Source: Blastomyces gilchristii SLH14081 (lineage: Eukaryota > Ascomycota > Eurotiomycetes > Onygenales > Ajellomycetaceae). Taken from it: a stretch of DNA of 64,000 nucleotides. Positions 33,853 through 46,439 of this stretch are shown here, in pieces; position 1 is the stretch's first letter, and every line of letters starts with the position of its first letter. Location: NCBI RefSeq assembly GCF_000003855.2, contig NW_003101681.1:5139743-5203742 (forward strand). The letters run 5' to 3'. Made by a program: the position numbers and the translations under genes. Below the pieces are notes generated by a model. It saw only the letters and a list, made by a program, of their open reading frames with translations. It ran no database searches and had not been told where the DNA came from.

Positions 33853-36700
33853 TTCAAAACTTATGTTTGATTTAATAAAAAAAAGTTTCTTAACTTAATA
33901 CAATTTCTACAATGCAAGATGGTAATTCATGAGTTACTCATACAATCTCATTCATGATCAACACTGTAAGCTTGCTGTCATCCGGAATCTCAACAAAACA
34001 GTTACTCAAAATATGATAGATATAGTCTGTATCTATCACTTACCCTTCAACTTTTACCATGTCAGATACATAAAGAGATATCACAATTGTGAATGTATTT
34101 TCAATATCTGTCTTTTCTGGCAAAAACACAAGTCCTCTCAGTCTGTATTTTGATATCATTTTTAGTTGATGAGCTGTGAAAGATGTGGCCTGACATAGAC
34201 ATTAGTCAGTGTGCTATAATCCATAATGAACAGGACTCACCATTTGTGGGTAATTATTAATCACAGCTTGTATTAGAATATAGCAAGCATAAGTTGGTAG
34301 AAAGGCTGTGACTACACTTCTCTGAGGTTTTGAAAGAGAGTTGACAACAGGCTTACTCTTATTTCAAGCCTCTTCTCTTTTTATCTCAAAATCAGTGAAC
34401 AAGGGAATAACAGCAGACTTGCAGGCAGTCATCCAGGCTTTACTTGTAGTAATAGCAGTGTGAAAACTTGTGTTATTAGAATTATTCTGATATTAGTTAG
34501 TGACTGGAATAAATATAGATATTGAATATTACACTGACTTACTATGATGTCAAATCTGATATGTATTATTCAGCACAGAAACAAAAATAAAAATTTGAAG
34601 AAACATTGAGCAGTAAATCTTTTCTGTCATTGTATCTTATTAGTGATTACTACATCTACTCTAGTCATGTACTCAATCTACTTATTAGTAGAGCTTGCTA
34701 GCTATATAGATTAATTACACAATCTAATCACCTTCTATATATCTGGGTATTATGTGACACTCTCAATAACCTCTTCAGATTGTTATCTCAGTAAACTCAG
34801 TCACTTCACTCTGAGCTAACTCAATCTGAACTACTGCTACTTTCTGCCAAGTCCTGCTAACATCTGAGTCAATCAACTGTTACAGGGCTTACACTAAACC
34901 TAAATAAGACATTCTCAGTAAACTCTTCATAAAGCATCTGAGAAAAAATGATTTCTATTTATAAGTAATACAGGAACAATTTACTTCAATCATAATATTT
35001 AAGATAGAATCACTGTATAATATCACTTATAGATTATTTCTCTATTATCTTGAAGAATTAATTTTTCAATTTTCTGTTAATTAATGTAATTTTTATCTGA
35101 AAATACATATATTCTGAGTATGAAGTGTCATATTGAAAACTGCTACTATGATTTTAAACACAGAAATAATTTACTAATTTTTCAATTATGATCATATCTA
35201 GTCATTCAATATCTTGATCTTGCTATTAAAACATCTATTCAGTCATCAGAGACTATAGTTAAAGTATTAAATATATTTTTCAGCAACTTCTGATAACTTC
35301 TGATAACTTCTGAACTCTTGACAATCTCACACAGTACATTAACTTGTGATAACTTCTGATAACTTCTGAGATCTTCTGATAACTTCTGAATCAATCATAT
35401 AATACTTCTTTTTGACAGCTGAGTCAGACAACATTTCATCAACTATATTAAATATAATTAAGAGAAATTAAAGAAAATGTGCAAGTCAGCTACAACAGCA
35501 GCTTCAAAAGTCATTATTAAAGTAAATACTTTCAATAAATATTGAAGATATATCACAACTTATTATAAGCTATACTGAATCAGATAGTATTAATAAGTAA
35601 CAGAATGTTATTCAGTATTATCTTTAATAAATACTTCAAGACTTATATTCAGATTCTGAGTGTACTCTTCAGTTATGTATAGAATAAGTTCATATACTTC
35701 AGTACATGATATATGAATATAGTGACACTTTATTCATTATCAGAACTAGCTATGAAAAGAGTCTTATTCTTCAATTCTATATAATTCTGACAGAAAAGAT
35801 AATTATTCAACTGATTTCTCTAAACAAGCTTGATAATCAGTAAATAAGAGATATAGCATAGTTTCTCAGTGTTAATTCTTATCTGATCAGTGCTGATAAT
35901 CTTCAGAGATAAGAAGACTTACTCAAACATATTTAATAGAGTGAGTATATACATATACTGCTCAGTTCAGAGCAAGCTCTTTATAAGTAATTTCAGCATG
36001 TTCTTCAAGACTCTACTTTATAAGAAAAGATTGAGCTTGTAGCTATCAATGAGTGTTATCTTATCACACAGTGAAGTCAATTCTGTAGTCAGTTTATCAG
36101 GCTGAGGCATCTGAGATTGCTTCTTTATAAGAATATTGTCTGATTTGACTATTCTGCAATTCTCAGTAGTAAAGCTGAGAATATCATTCTTCAAGAGACT
36201 GAATTTCATTTTATTGATATAAACTTATAACAGACTCAGATTATTTGAACTTCTATTAACTGTTCTGATATCTTTATCAGTATATATTCAATTTCATGTG
36301 ATAAACTTGTATTCTATGATATGTTATATTTTTTATTAAACAAGGTCATTGATACAGATGAAAAGATCATATCTCAATATATTTTAAAGATTATTATCTT
36401 TATTGATAGTCATGTTAAAATTCAATAAGCAGTGTAATATTTCTGATTAATACTTCTTCAGATCTGTCAGAATAACAGACAGAATGTTAATAATACTGAC
36501 ATCTCTTTCATCAATAATATCATTCAGTATTTCACATCTCAAGTGTCTGAAGTGAATCAGAATATTCACTTTGAGAAGTTCATGAAATCAACATTAAAAA
36601 TACAAATCATGATGATAACAATCTCACTGAGTATAAGTATAAATATTTCAGATATCAAGCATACTGTTGTATGAGAATTTCCTATTAAGAGAGATAATAT
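33853..36700. other. Long AT-rich stretch without recognisable genes
   Basis: Only short frames occur. It includes the decamer repeat at 35285-35395 and a 24-bp motif, CTGCCAAGTCCTGCTAAC-like (34850-34868), that reappears inverted near 59168-59190. Confidence 0.4.
35285..35395. repeat. AACTTCTGAT decamer array
   Basis: AACTTCTGAT recurs at 35285, 35295 and 35305, then several times in 35341-35390, ending TAACTTCTGAATCAATCAT. The same ending occurs near 38673-38692, downstream of looser copies, so the array belongs to a dispersed repeat. Confidence 0.8.
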
Positions 36701-36999
36701 CATGAATGTTTAACAATGATGTGAGTGAGAAGATCACAGATCAGGTTGAAAAAGCCATGTCTTAATTCTTCTTCTCTACTGAGCATTTGACTCTGAAGAT
36801 TATGAAAAGAAAGCTGTTCAATCTTCTCAACTATCAGCAAAACAAAGATCTCAGCAAAGAACTTGATATCAGGCCAGTCAGCTATCACAGTTCATGAACT
36901 TGAAGAACATATCTGATGCTGAAAGTATTGCATCAAATATGACAAGTCAGAGTCAAAGTCAATGTAAAATAATCACTGTGAAGACATGAATAGAGAATG

Positions 37000-38525
37000 A
37001 AATACAAAGATAAGTTAATCTCTTCATCAACTGAAAGAGAATCATCAATGACTCATGTTACTGAAAAGCCCTTCTGATCTATCTTGAGAAGAATCAACTC
37101 TCATTTAATATGAATAGAATGAACACTTCTGTGAAGAAATGCTGCAGCAGATGCAATTCAAGCTGCATATCTGTATTTAAACAGTCACTCACTACAAACA
37201 TTATCAAGGCATCTCAAGGCAATAGTTACAGTGCTATTCTGCTGTCAGAACTTAAGAACTGATGTATCAAATATGTGAAGAAACAGTATCATCATAATCA
37301 AGACTTTTCAGTATCAGCTTTACAATTTATGTCTACTCAATATTAGTGACAGATAGCTGCTCTTTTTCATCAGAAGATATCTATCTTTGAATTCAATTGA
37401 AATGAATTGTATGATGCTGTCAATCTTCTTCAGACTTGAAGCTATTGAGATGAATTTGAAGATCAGCTTCACAGCTTTCTGTTGAGTCAAATTGCAGCTG
37501 TAAATAAAGTGTATGAAGCTATTCTCATAGAAAGATGTCAATATCAGACAATCAGAAACAGAGAGAGAGCAGCAGAGATTGCAGTACCTACTGAAATATC
37601 AAGTAGTAATTCAATCAGTGAAATAACAGCAGCTCAGCAGCTCATAGCTGTATGACATATGAAAGATAATAATCTGGCCTGAATGACTACTCAACTAGAC
37701 TGACCGTGTGACCGTGTCTGGGACCAGGACCAGATTTTTTGATAGTTTCATTACCAATTCGACTGATCCCATTACACGGTTTTAACATTAGATAGTAGTC
37801 TCATACTGTCTCAGTGAAACTTACTGTCTACTCTTGTCACATTTTCCAAATGGAACCATGATTTCCACTTCTCAATTTAAATTATTTTTATTGCTTTAAA
37901 TGACTTTAAATCTCATTTAAGTGTTATCAAAAAGTGTTACTTTTTAAAAAATTAAAAATAGTCTAAAAAAAACCTTAAAATGTCTAAAAATAGTAACTTT
38001 ATGCCAAGAATGAGACTAAATGAGATCAAATGAGACCACTTTCTCATTTTTTTCAAGTCATGGTTCCATTTTAAGATCTGATATATAGTCACTTTACATG
38101 TTTTTTTGATAGCCAGTCCCAGCAGGATTCACGCCAAGAAATGTATGAAACTAGATCAAATGAGATCAAACATGAAATTCATGGTCCTGGCGGCCAGTCT
38201 ATACTCAACACACAGTAAAAAGAGCACAGCAACTTAATGAGATTTTCACTGAGATCTCTACAGCTCTTTCAGCTGCTGTTGCTGCTGCTGAAGCCTCTGC
38301 TGCTCTAGTCATATCTATTGTCAGTGCTTTCACTACTCTGCAGTTCACTTCTTCTTCAAGTCTCTGAGTTCATCCTTCTTCAAGTTCATAAGTTCACATA
38401 TCTACAACTGCTCAAGTTCACACTTCATTCAAGCAGCAAAGTAATAATAATAGTATTGATATTCAAACCCTCTGCAAATGAACATTATTTGATGAATGAG
38501 ATGCAAACACAGATATTATATTCAT
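37000..38525 (+). pseudogene. Unknown relic (exon 1) interrupted by a MITE
   Basis: Forward coding sequence runs from about 37000 (CCSRCNSSCISVFKQSL near 37140) through SYSAILLSELKN, EFEDQLHSFLLSQI and ILIERCQYQTIRNRERAA to AAQQLIAV and MTTQ at 37695. It resumes after the MITE. Removing the MITE and one 8-bp duplicate joins MTTQ to HTVKRAQQLNEIF in frame. An Ala-rich segment (STALSAAVAAAEASAALV) follows. Many stops are TGA. The downstream exons at 38823 and 38984 may belong to the same gene. Confidence 0.45.
37696..38201. mobile_element. 506-bp hAT-type MITE with perfect 8-bp target duplication
   Basis: The element begins TAGACTGACCG and ends CGGCCAGTCTA, which are inverted terminal repeats matching at 10 of 11 positions. 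Both sides carry TACTCAAC (37688-37695 and 38202-38209). An 8-bp duplication with short TIRs is diagnostic of hAT superfamily transposons. No transposase frame exists inside, so it is non-autonomous. Several CpGs remain near both ends (ACCGTGTGACCG; GGCGGCC), so it is younger than, or was spared by, the C-to-T process that damaged its surroundings. Confidence 0.9.
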
Positions 38526-38822
38526 AAAGATATCTCATTTTGACTGTGTTTAAACTCCTTCTCACAGAGAAAGAGACAACTTCTCTATAGAAAATGACAC
38601 TATCAAGTAGTTAGATATCTTCTATAATAAATCTTCTGTAAACTTCTTGCAATTTCTAACAACTTCTGCTAACTTCTGAATCAATCATGAATTGTAGAGT
38701 TATAGAAGTGAATAGAAATATACTTATCTAGACATTATTAACTTACTCATGTATTATTTACTCATATTGTAAGTATAAATATAAGCTTCTTACTTCATTT
38801 TCTTCATCTTTCTTTTAATCAG

Positions 38823-39208
38823 TAACAACCTACTTATCAACGTGAAAATCCCCCTGTCACATCACCTGCTGCTGCCCCTGCTGCTGCCTCTGCTGCTTCA
38901 CCCACTCACCTGTCCTTCAATACAATAAAAGTAAGTTAAATCTTAATCATAGATGATGTATAAACCAACCTCTAACTAAACAGTTTAGTCAAATAACAAT
39001 GTCTACTCACAAGCTCAAGTTTGTCATTCTCAAAGCTTATTATGACACTCACTATGTAATAAAGCCTGAGGAGATCTGTGCATGCTGCCTTCATGTAACT
39101 GAATTTGAGCTGTTGTGTAAATGTATTATTTCTGATGTTAGAAAGACATGCAATAATTATCATTTTCATGATTTAATATACTGTGCTGTATGTTCACTAT
39201 ATTTCTAG
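38823..39208 (+). pseudogene. Two-exon Pro/Ala-rich and Cys-rich zinc-binding-like fragment
   Basis: An exon (about 38823-38930) encodes QPTYQRENPPVTSPAAAPAA and an Ala/Ser tail. A 53-bp intron (38931-38983) has GTAAGT, a CTAAC branch motif and CAG. The next exon (38984-39208) continues in phase (FSQITMSTHK) and ends with ICACCLHVTEF, CKCIISDVRKTC and YCAVC before TAG. Cys pairs look like a zinc-binding module. Damage is light. The upstream link to the relic at 37000 is inferred. Confidence 0.45.
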
Positions 39209-39359
39209 AGAAAGCTTAGATGTTAACAGATATTATTATAGATTCTCAGAGAGTCTTATATCATCATAAAATACTATATTAGAAGATTGCAGAAGGTGAT
39301 GTGTCATAAGTAAGAAGATGATGATGATTATTACCATGTCATGAAGAAGTTGCAGAGTA

Positions 39360-39536
39360 TGCTGATGATAAACAACTGATTGATCAGGTTCTATCATAAT
39401 TATACACTGAAATCATTTGTTGAAGAAGGTTCTCAGGTTATTATCAGTGTGAATCACAATGTTGACTTACATAATACAAGCTGTTTTTTCAATGAGAAGT
39501 TGTCAATGAGTTTTCCTTTATACTCAGTGAATCCTG
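39360..39536 (+). pseudogene. Host coding fragment split by the LINE
   Basis: The forward frame MIRFYHNYTLKSFVEEG to SFPLYSVNP is open up to the LINE 3' tail. Beyond the LINE the same phase continues from the duplicated target as DCKIDERIIEK and stop (to about 47169). No family is recognised. Confidence 0.35.
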
Positions 39537-39538
39537 TT
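39526..39538. repeat. LINE target-site duplication, left copy
   Basis: AGTGAATCCTGTT, identical to 47126-47138. The last two bases overlap the T-rich tail, so the exact edge is uncertain by two bases. Confidence 0.75.
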
Positions 39539-39922
39539 ATTATTATTATTATTATTATTATTCTTCAATTATAGATGTATGCAGTCAGAGACTATGACAT
39601 CTACCTGAGAACTTTTAGTTCTCAGGGTTTTTCCTATGTCTGTAAAGTTAACTATTATACATTCATCAATTTCAGATATGCAAAATCAGAAAATTCCAGC
39701 CCAGAATACAAAAACTGTTTATAAATTGCAGTGTTTTAACATCTTCTGATACTTTGAAACCATTTGACAATATCATGATAAAGGAAAAGAGAAAGAGAAC
39801 ACAGTCTTAAAGATAGACACATTAAATAGATAGATAGAAAGGAATTGAAAGGAAAAGATAAAGTAAAGAGAGACTGTAACAAAACAAATTATTAAAAGAT
39901 AGTATATAGCTGTTTTAACAGA

Positions 39923-42900
39923 CTATATCTGATTGATTTCCTTCTCTTCATATTCAGATAATTCTGAATTTAGTCATTTTCTTGTAGCTGCTTGAGTTTC
40001 TGATAGAAAGTCTATTAAGTATTTAATTCCTGTCTCAGTTGAGAATAAGAATCTCATATTTAATTGATTTAGATCATACTTCTCTTTCAATCTGGCTCTG
40101 AGACTATTGTATAATGCACAGTGCATTACAATATGCTCAGAATTCTCATTTGCATTGCAGAATGAGCATTCTATTGAGTCAAATCTATCATCAAATCTTT
40201 GTATATAAGATTTGAAATAGCCATGTTCTAGTTTCAGCTGTATTATAGATGAGAATATTTTCTTTTTATATTTAATTGAACAAGATTTTCACTTGAGTTT
40301 TGTTTCAAATCTTGAATAATGTATACTCTTCTTTTGTTTCTGCCAGCTTTCATTTCACTTGTCTAAACAAGATTCTTTTATTTTTCTCTTTATAAAAGAT
40401 CAGGACATAATTTTTTGAATAGATCTGCTTAATTCTGCACTCTTTTTTACAGCTGAATCAGCCAATTCATTGCCATGAATATTCATATGAGCAGGAACTC
40501 AGTGCAGATGAATTATCAGCTTTGATATTCTTCTCTTTTGAATTTTCAAAACAGAGTTTAAGATCAGTTCAAGATTTATTTGATTATTATGAATCTGACT
40601 ATTTCTAAGTCTTTTTAAAGCAGCTTGACTATCAGAGAATATTCATGCCTCTTTCAAACTATTTCCTCTTTTATGAGATTTTATTTCTATGAGTTTGAAA
40701 GCTTTCACTATTGCAAATAGTTCAGCATCAAAGACTTCAGATTCACAGCCTAGATTTCAGAAATCTGAGATAAAATTGATATTATCTTCAGTATAAGCAA
40801 TGCCTGCACCTAATCTATTCAAATTCTCATTTTTTGAGCCATCTGAATAAATCAGAATAGAGTCTTTTATATTGATTGTAGAAATTCTCTTCAAATGCTG
40901 TTTATATTCTTTCTCTTTTGATAGTTCACTTACTTGTAAGTCTATAAGAGATTCAAGCTTTTCTCTCCAGAGAGATAACTTCTCATGATCAACTTTTTCA
41001 ACATTTAAAGAAGAAAATTGATTTTTAATCAGAGAGCATAGTCTGTACAGTTGAGAAGGCATTTTCTTTGAAGAATTATTTTCATTTCAATCAAGAAATC
41101 TATTTCAATTCAGTTCATTTCCAGAGTTAATTGATGAAAATGAAGAAGAGACTCTTTCTCTGATTATATGATTTGAGCTCATCTTTATAACTCTCAGAGC
41201 ATAGTTCATACAGGCCTTTTCAAATCTAATAGTAGAAGGAGGAATTGAAGCTTCAATTTTCATTGCTTTAATAGAAGATGATTTAAATGCTCTCAGAATT
41301 CTTCTCAAGGCTCTGTTTTGCAGACTTTGAAAGAGTTCAGTGAAATTCTCTTGATTATTTCATCAAACTTGAACTTCATAATCAGCTACTGATATAATAC
41401 AGGCTATATATAACTGTCTCATAGCCTGGAAGAATAGACCTCTCTCTGTATTTGATAGTCTGATTATATTGTTCAATAGTCTTTCTACCTTGACAGTTCT
41501 TTGTTGAATGTGATATTTAAAATTCAACTTGAAGTTTAACTATACTTCTAATCATTTGACATTTACACTGGGTTTAATCTCTCTATTTAAAAGAGTTAGA
41601 GATAGTTCTTTCTCATTGAATCTAGAAAAGAAATGAATTAACTCAGTTTTATTCATATTAAATTGAATTTGATTGATATCTGCTCTAACAAAGATTTCCT
41701 TTGCAGCTTCTTCAATCACTTTCAAATTCTCTTTGATAGTTTTTGAGCTGTAGACTAGATCAATATCATTCACATAACTCAGAGATCACACTATTCTCAT
41801 ATTTCTATTTTTGAATAGATATGCAGTGTATATTGCAAATAAAATAAGTGAGATTGAAGATTCTTATGATACTTCTATTTTTATCTCAGTCTTGTCTTGT
41901 TTCATTCTATCAAAGAAAAGTTGTATAATTCTTTTAGATATAAAACAGTTAACTCATCTTATTAGAGAAAGTGACAGTTTTAACATCTTCAATGTCTGAA
42001 TTAACTTTGACTTTGAAACATGATCAAATGCTTCTTTTATATCAATAAAAACTGCAGTTGAGACCAGATCTTCATGCTTTGCTATTTGAATATTATGAAC
42101 AACTGAGAGAACAGTGTCAATTGCAGAACACTGTTTTCTATCTTTCATTTATTCACTGAATAAAAGAGAATTACTGATAGAGCTTATAAAAGATAGTTGA
42201 GTAGCTATTATCTTTTCTAAAACCTTTTCTAGGCAGTTCAAAAGAGATATTACTCTATATGACTTGAGAATTGAAGTTTTTCTATTAGGTTTTGCAAGAA
42301 TCACTTCAGTGGCTTCTCTCCAGCATTCAGAATGATATCCATTTTTCAAGAGATTGAAGAAGAGCTGAAAATATTCATTCTTTAAGTAGAAGTATGTATT
42401 TTGAATAATCAAGTGATTAATTGAATCAGGCCCTGCAGCAGTCTTAACTGAACTTAAGAAGATAGCTGACTCTAATTCATCTTGAGTAAGATCAGGTCAT
42501 TTCCAGTCATTTTCATTAATATAGTTGAGAAGTGACATATTCTCTTTCTCTGAATCTGAATCTGATGAGTTTTGAAAGGAAGTTCTTATAAAAGCTTGAC
42601 ATTTTTTCTCAAAAGAGTTTGCTGTATATGATTCATTCTGAAACTCATATTCTAAGATTGGAAGTTTTGCTACACTTCTTGTTTTAGTATAGTTAAAAGC
42701 TTTAAAAACTTCTTTTTCTTATGCTTCTTCAAGAAATTTATTCCAGCAGTCTGTTTTAGCTTTTTTAATATCTGAAAAATATTCATTTCTGACAGCTTTG
42801 AACTCTTTATCAGAAATTATATCATTCTTTCAATCTCTTCTAGCAGTAGCCAATTGTTTCCTTTTAGATGTGATATTCTCATTTTATCAAGATTTTGAAT

Positions 42901-43860
42901 ACTCAGAAGACTTTCTCTTTGAAATATTATCTTTAACACTTGCTAGAATAATAGATGTAATGAGCTTCACTCTATTCTCAAGCATTTCATTTGAGATATC
43001 TTGACCAGGATTTCAATACAGCTCACTCTGTCTTTCAGATTTTAACAGTTTTATACTTTCTTCAACTGCCTTTCAGTCAGCTTTTTCAAAGTTAAACTGA
43101 TTAGAGAGAAGAGGATTTTCACTCATTTATTCCTCACTCAGTTCAATATCAAATTGAATAATCTCATAACCTGATTCTGATGTCTCATTTGAATCAATAA
43201 ATCAGTTTACAAGTCTTTTTTCTATTAGATTTTATGATATGAAGGTTAGATCTATAATAGATTTCTGTTTCATATCTTTTCTAAAGAATGTTTGTTGATC
43301 AGACTTGTTAACTAAATCTATTGAATGCTCAAAGATTCATTCAATCAGGTTATCAGCTCTTACTGCTCTTTTGCATTCTGAATTTCATCAGGGATGATGT
43401 GCATTGAAATCTCCTGCAATTATAGAGTTTCTTGATGAAGTTATGTTCAGAAATCCTCTATTAATTGTTCAGATGTTATTATTTTTCTTCAATGACTTTT
43501 CATTATAGATATTTATGAGCTGTATAGTATTAAACTCATTCTCTTTATCTATAATATCACTCACCAGAATATCAGAGTCAGATATAATATTAAATCTTAG
43601 ATTAAATTGATATCTTGATCTCTTTCTTTCATAGATTACTACTCTTGACTTTATCTCAGACTTTTGAGGTAAAAAGCAGTAGTAGCTTGAATGAGAAATA
43701 ACATATTTTTACTCAGTATCAAAATTCGGCTCCTGAAGCAGTATAAAATCAACTTTTTATTCAAATGTAATTTGAAGATAAGAATAAATGCAATTTGAGT
43801 TTCTATTCACATTATTTTGAATAAATGTAATTTTTGAAGAGTTTTTAAACTTTTTTTGTT
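39923..43860 (-). pseudogene. LINE ORF2: endonuclease, reverse transcriptase, RNase H
   Basis: Reading leftward, the endonuclease keeps IIAGDFNAHHP (about 43410), with the following two Trp codons now TGA TGA. The reverse transcriptase shows YRVISLLNCLEKVLEKI (about 42260), DTVLSVVHNIQIAKHEDLVS and AVFIDIKEAFDHVSKSKL (about 42030), and NDIDLVYSSKT (about 41765) where the active site should read x-A-D-D, so a catalytic Asp is altered. RNase H gives ILIYSDGSKNE (about 40850), FSDSQAALKRL and WVPAHMNIHGNELADS (about 40470), followed by C-x2-C-x7-H-x4-C (40170-40120). Stops and frame changes are frequent. The stop is at 39923. Confidence 0.9.
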
Positions 43861-43949
43861 GTTTTTGTTGTATATTCATACTAAAAGAGAGTAGAGTAGA
43901 ATCTAATCACTATCATCAGATAGTAGATTATAACTATTCTGAAAAGTGG

Positions 43950-45507
43950 GAATCTCAACTGCTTACATTATGTCTAGTTTATTATCAGAGTCATTTCTCA
44001 ATTCTCTAATCTTAACAGAAGTTTGAGAATTCAAATTCTGTTTACATTTAGCTGAAGAATTGAAGTTTGAAGATTTAGATAGTTAAGAGTTCCTTCTTTT
44101 TGAGCTTGCAGTTGTGAGTTTACTGGCTTGACTATTCTCTTCAGTTCTAGATTTGCTTTGAGCTTCATCTTTTCTCCAGTTCTTTTGAGTTCTTGGAGCA
44201 AACATACATTCTTTTGAGCTAGATGCATGTTTTTCTTTGCAATTAGAGCATTTAAGCAGAGTGTGTTGATATATTTCATCTCTTTTTGAGCATGTTTCAC
44301 ATTTATGCTCACTAGTTTTTTGATCTCTGATACAGAATGCACATTTTGAGTCTCTGAAACAGAAGATTGTAAAGTATTCATATCTTTGACAGTTTGAACA
44401 CTGTGTTTGAGCTTTGAGATTCATTCTTAAGTCTTTGTATTCATGAACTCTCATTTTCAAACCTGCTACTCTTACTTCAGAGATCTTTGACTGTTCAAGT
44501 GTTTTTGTATATACTAGAACAGAGGCATTTCTTCTACTTTATCTGAACTCAATTGAATTTAGTCATACAGGCTCTTTTCTCAGTTGAATAGAGTTGTATT
44601 CTTCTAATTCATTTTTGAGAAGTAGCATTCCTTCTTCACAGTCAAAAATTTCAACTGGAATATCATGAAGAATGAATTTGTCTCACTTTTCATCTCTCTC
44701 AGATAGAATTGTTGTGTTTAACAAAGATTCTACTGCTGATTTTCAGAGATTCTTATTCTGAATAAGGAATTCTGCACTGAATTCAGACATTGTAGTCAGA
44801 ATGATAGAGTTTTCAAAGAAGAATGGCTCAATTGAAGCTATAACTGGTTTTTGAACTTTAATATCAGTCATTAACTGAGAAAAGAACTGCTGATTAATTT
44901 CATTTCTAATTCTGAAAATGAGATTTGAGTTTAGCTTGTTTCTTTGCAAGATGTCCTGGTTTGAGACTTTGAGAATAAGTCTTCTATTTCTGGAGATTTG
45001 GAAGTTTTTCTTCTTTTGTATTTTTTTCTTCACTTTTCTATCAATAGAAGTATGAGCATTATTCTTCTCAGTTTTCTCAGGATTTTAAGCATGTTTTGAG
45101 ATAGCAGATTTAGAGACAGCAGATTCAGCTGCTTGAGCATATGTTTTCTTCTGATTCAAAGAAGAAGAAGAAGAAGTAGAAAAGAAGGAAGAAGAGCAAG
45201 ATGAGAAGTCAGTGATTGTACTAGGAATTTTCAATGTTTTTTGAACTGTGTTTGAAATTCCAAGTTTGAACTTGATCATCTTCTGTAGTTGTCTAGTCTG
45301 AGCATGAAGAATTAACAGAACTTCTTCATTCATCTCACTCAGACACTGCTTTTCAAGAATTTTACTTACTTTTTCAAGTTTCTGTATTTCAAGAACTTGT
45401 TGTTTCTCTATTTCTTCTTTCTTTCTTCTCTTCAGAATTTCAATCTCAGGAATAGCATTTGAAAAAGCATCTTTTTTCACATCAACTGAGTGTACTTTTG
45501 AACTCAT
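43950..45507 (-). pseudogene. LINE ORF1 (gag-like nucleic-acid-binding protein)
   Basis: The frame opens at ATG 45507 and continues in one phase through 45033 and 44460. The N-terminus is a charged coiled coil (KRRKKEEIEKQQVLEIQKLE), followed by a Ser-rich linker. The C-terminal part has three Cys-rich knuckles: CSNCQRYEYFTIFC (zinc His now Tyr), CAFCIRDQ with HKCETC, and CSNCKEKHASSSKEC (about 44400-44190). Such proteins package the LINE RNA. Only a handful of stops occur, fewer than in ORF2. Confidence 0.8.
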
Positions 45508-45520
45508 TATTCTTACTCAA

Positions 45521-45600
45521 TGAAAAGTTGATCAGACTGTTTCAAATGAAATATTTATTAAACTCTTTTGAATTGAAAAGTTGGTCAGACTGTTTCAAAA
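45521..45600 (-). repeat. Two ~53-bp tandem units in the LINE 5' region
   Basis: TGAAAAGTTG[AG]TCAGACTG TTTCAAA-like units start at 45521 and 45574, just upstream of ORF1. They could be promoter monomers. A 20-base core recurs at 23793-23812 with two transitions. Confidence 0.7.
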
Positions 45601-46114
45601 GAAGAATAAAAGACTTTTATATATAAAACACCTGATTTTTTTCACATCAGTTCAGTAACTAGGTTAGATTTTTGAAGACAATCTAATAAACTAAAATTGA
45701 TTTTTAAGATAAATCAATAAAATCTTTACAATCTCTTTCTTGAGATATAGTGAGGAAAAGTATAATATCAATTGATAATAAATCAGATGATATAACAGTT
45801 TTTAAGAGAAAAACTGATAAAAAATAAATCAATTTTTTGCAGAGAAATTGATTAAAACTATTCAATTTTATTCTAAATCATTCAATTCTTCTCACACAAC
45901 AAGTGTGCAACTCAAATCAGTTAATAAAGAGTATAAAAAAGAATTAAGTATTAATGAAAGCTCTTCAGCTACTGAAAAAGTAATTCTTACTTAAAAGAAT
46001 ATAAAATTATGACAGAAAACAGCTCTGTTTTTAATTCTTTATAAGAATATTGTGTAAAACTCAGAGAAAAATACCTTACTTTTTCAAGAGAAGTAAAAAA
46101 CTATTTCTAAGATC

Positions 46115-46128
46115 TTTTTTTTTTTTTT
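46115..46128. repeat. T14 homopolymer
   Basis: Fourteen T within the LINE 5' region; no function assigned. Confidence 0.9.
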
Positions 46129-46439
46129 GCATTAACTGCTGCAGAAGAATGAGATAGAAACTGCTAAGATATACACTACTGTATACTCTCTATCAAGACT
46201 TTCTCTCTTCAGAGTCTTGATATTATAGAGAATATAAGTCTGTTTCTATATAATAATATAAATATTGTCAGTGAAATGTAGAGAAACTGATTATTTATAT
46301 CTCAAAATAGAAGACTTTGTCAATGATTATATCAATATAGAGTTAATTCTCAAATTCAATAGAAACCTAGTGTTGCTGTTCTCAATCCCTTGCAGAATCT
46401 ATTGAATATTGAGATATTAAAACTAGATTTAATATATCT

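Noticed and set aside
35285..35395. CRISPR-like array
   Set aside because: The decamers are contiguous without spacers, and the organism is a fungus.
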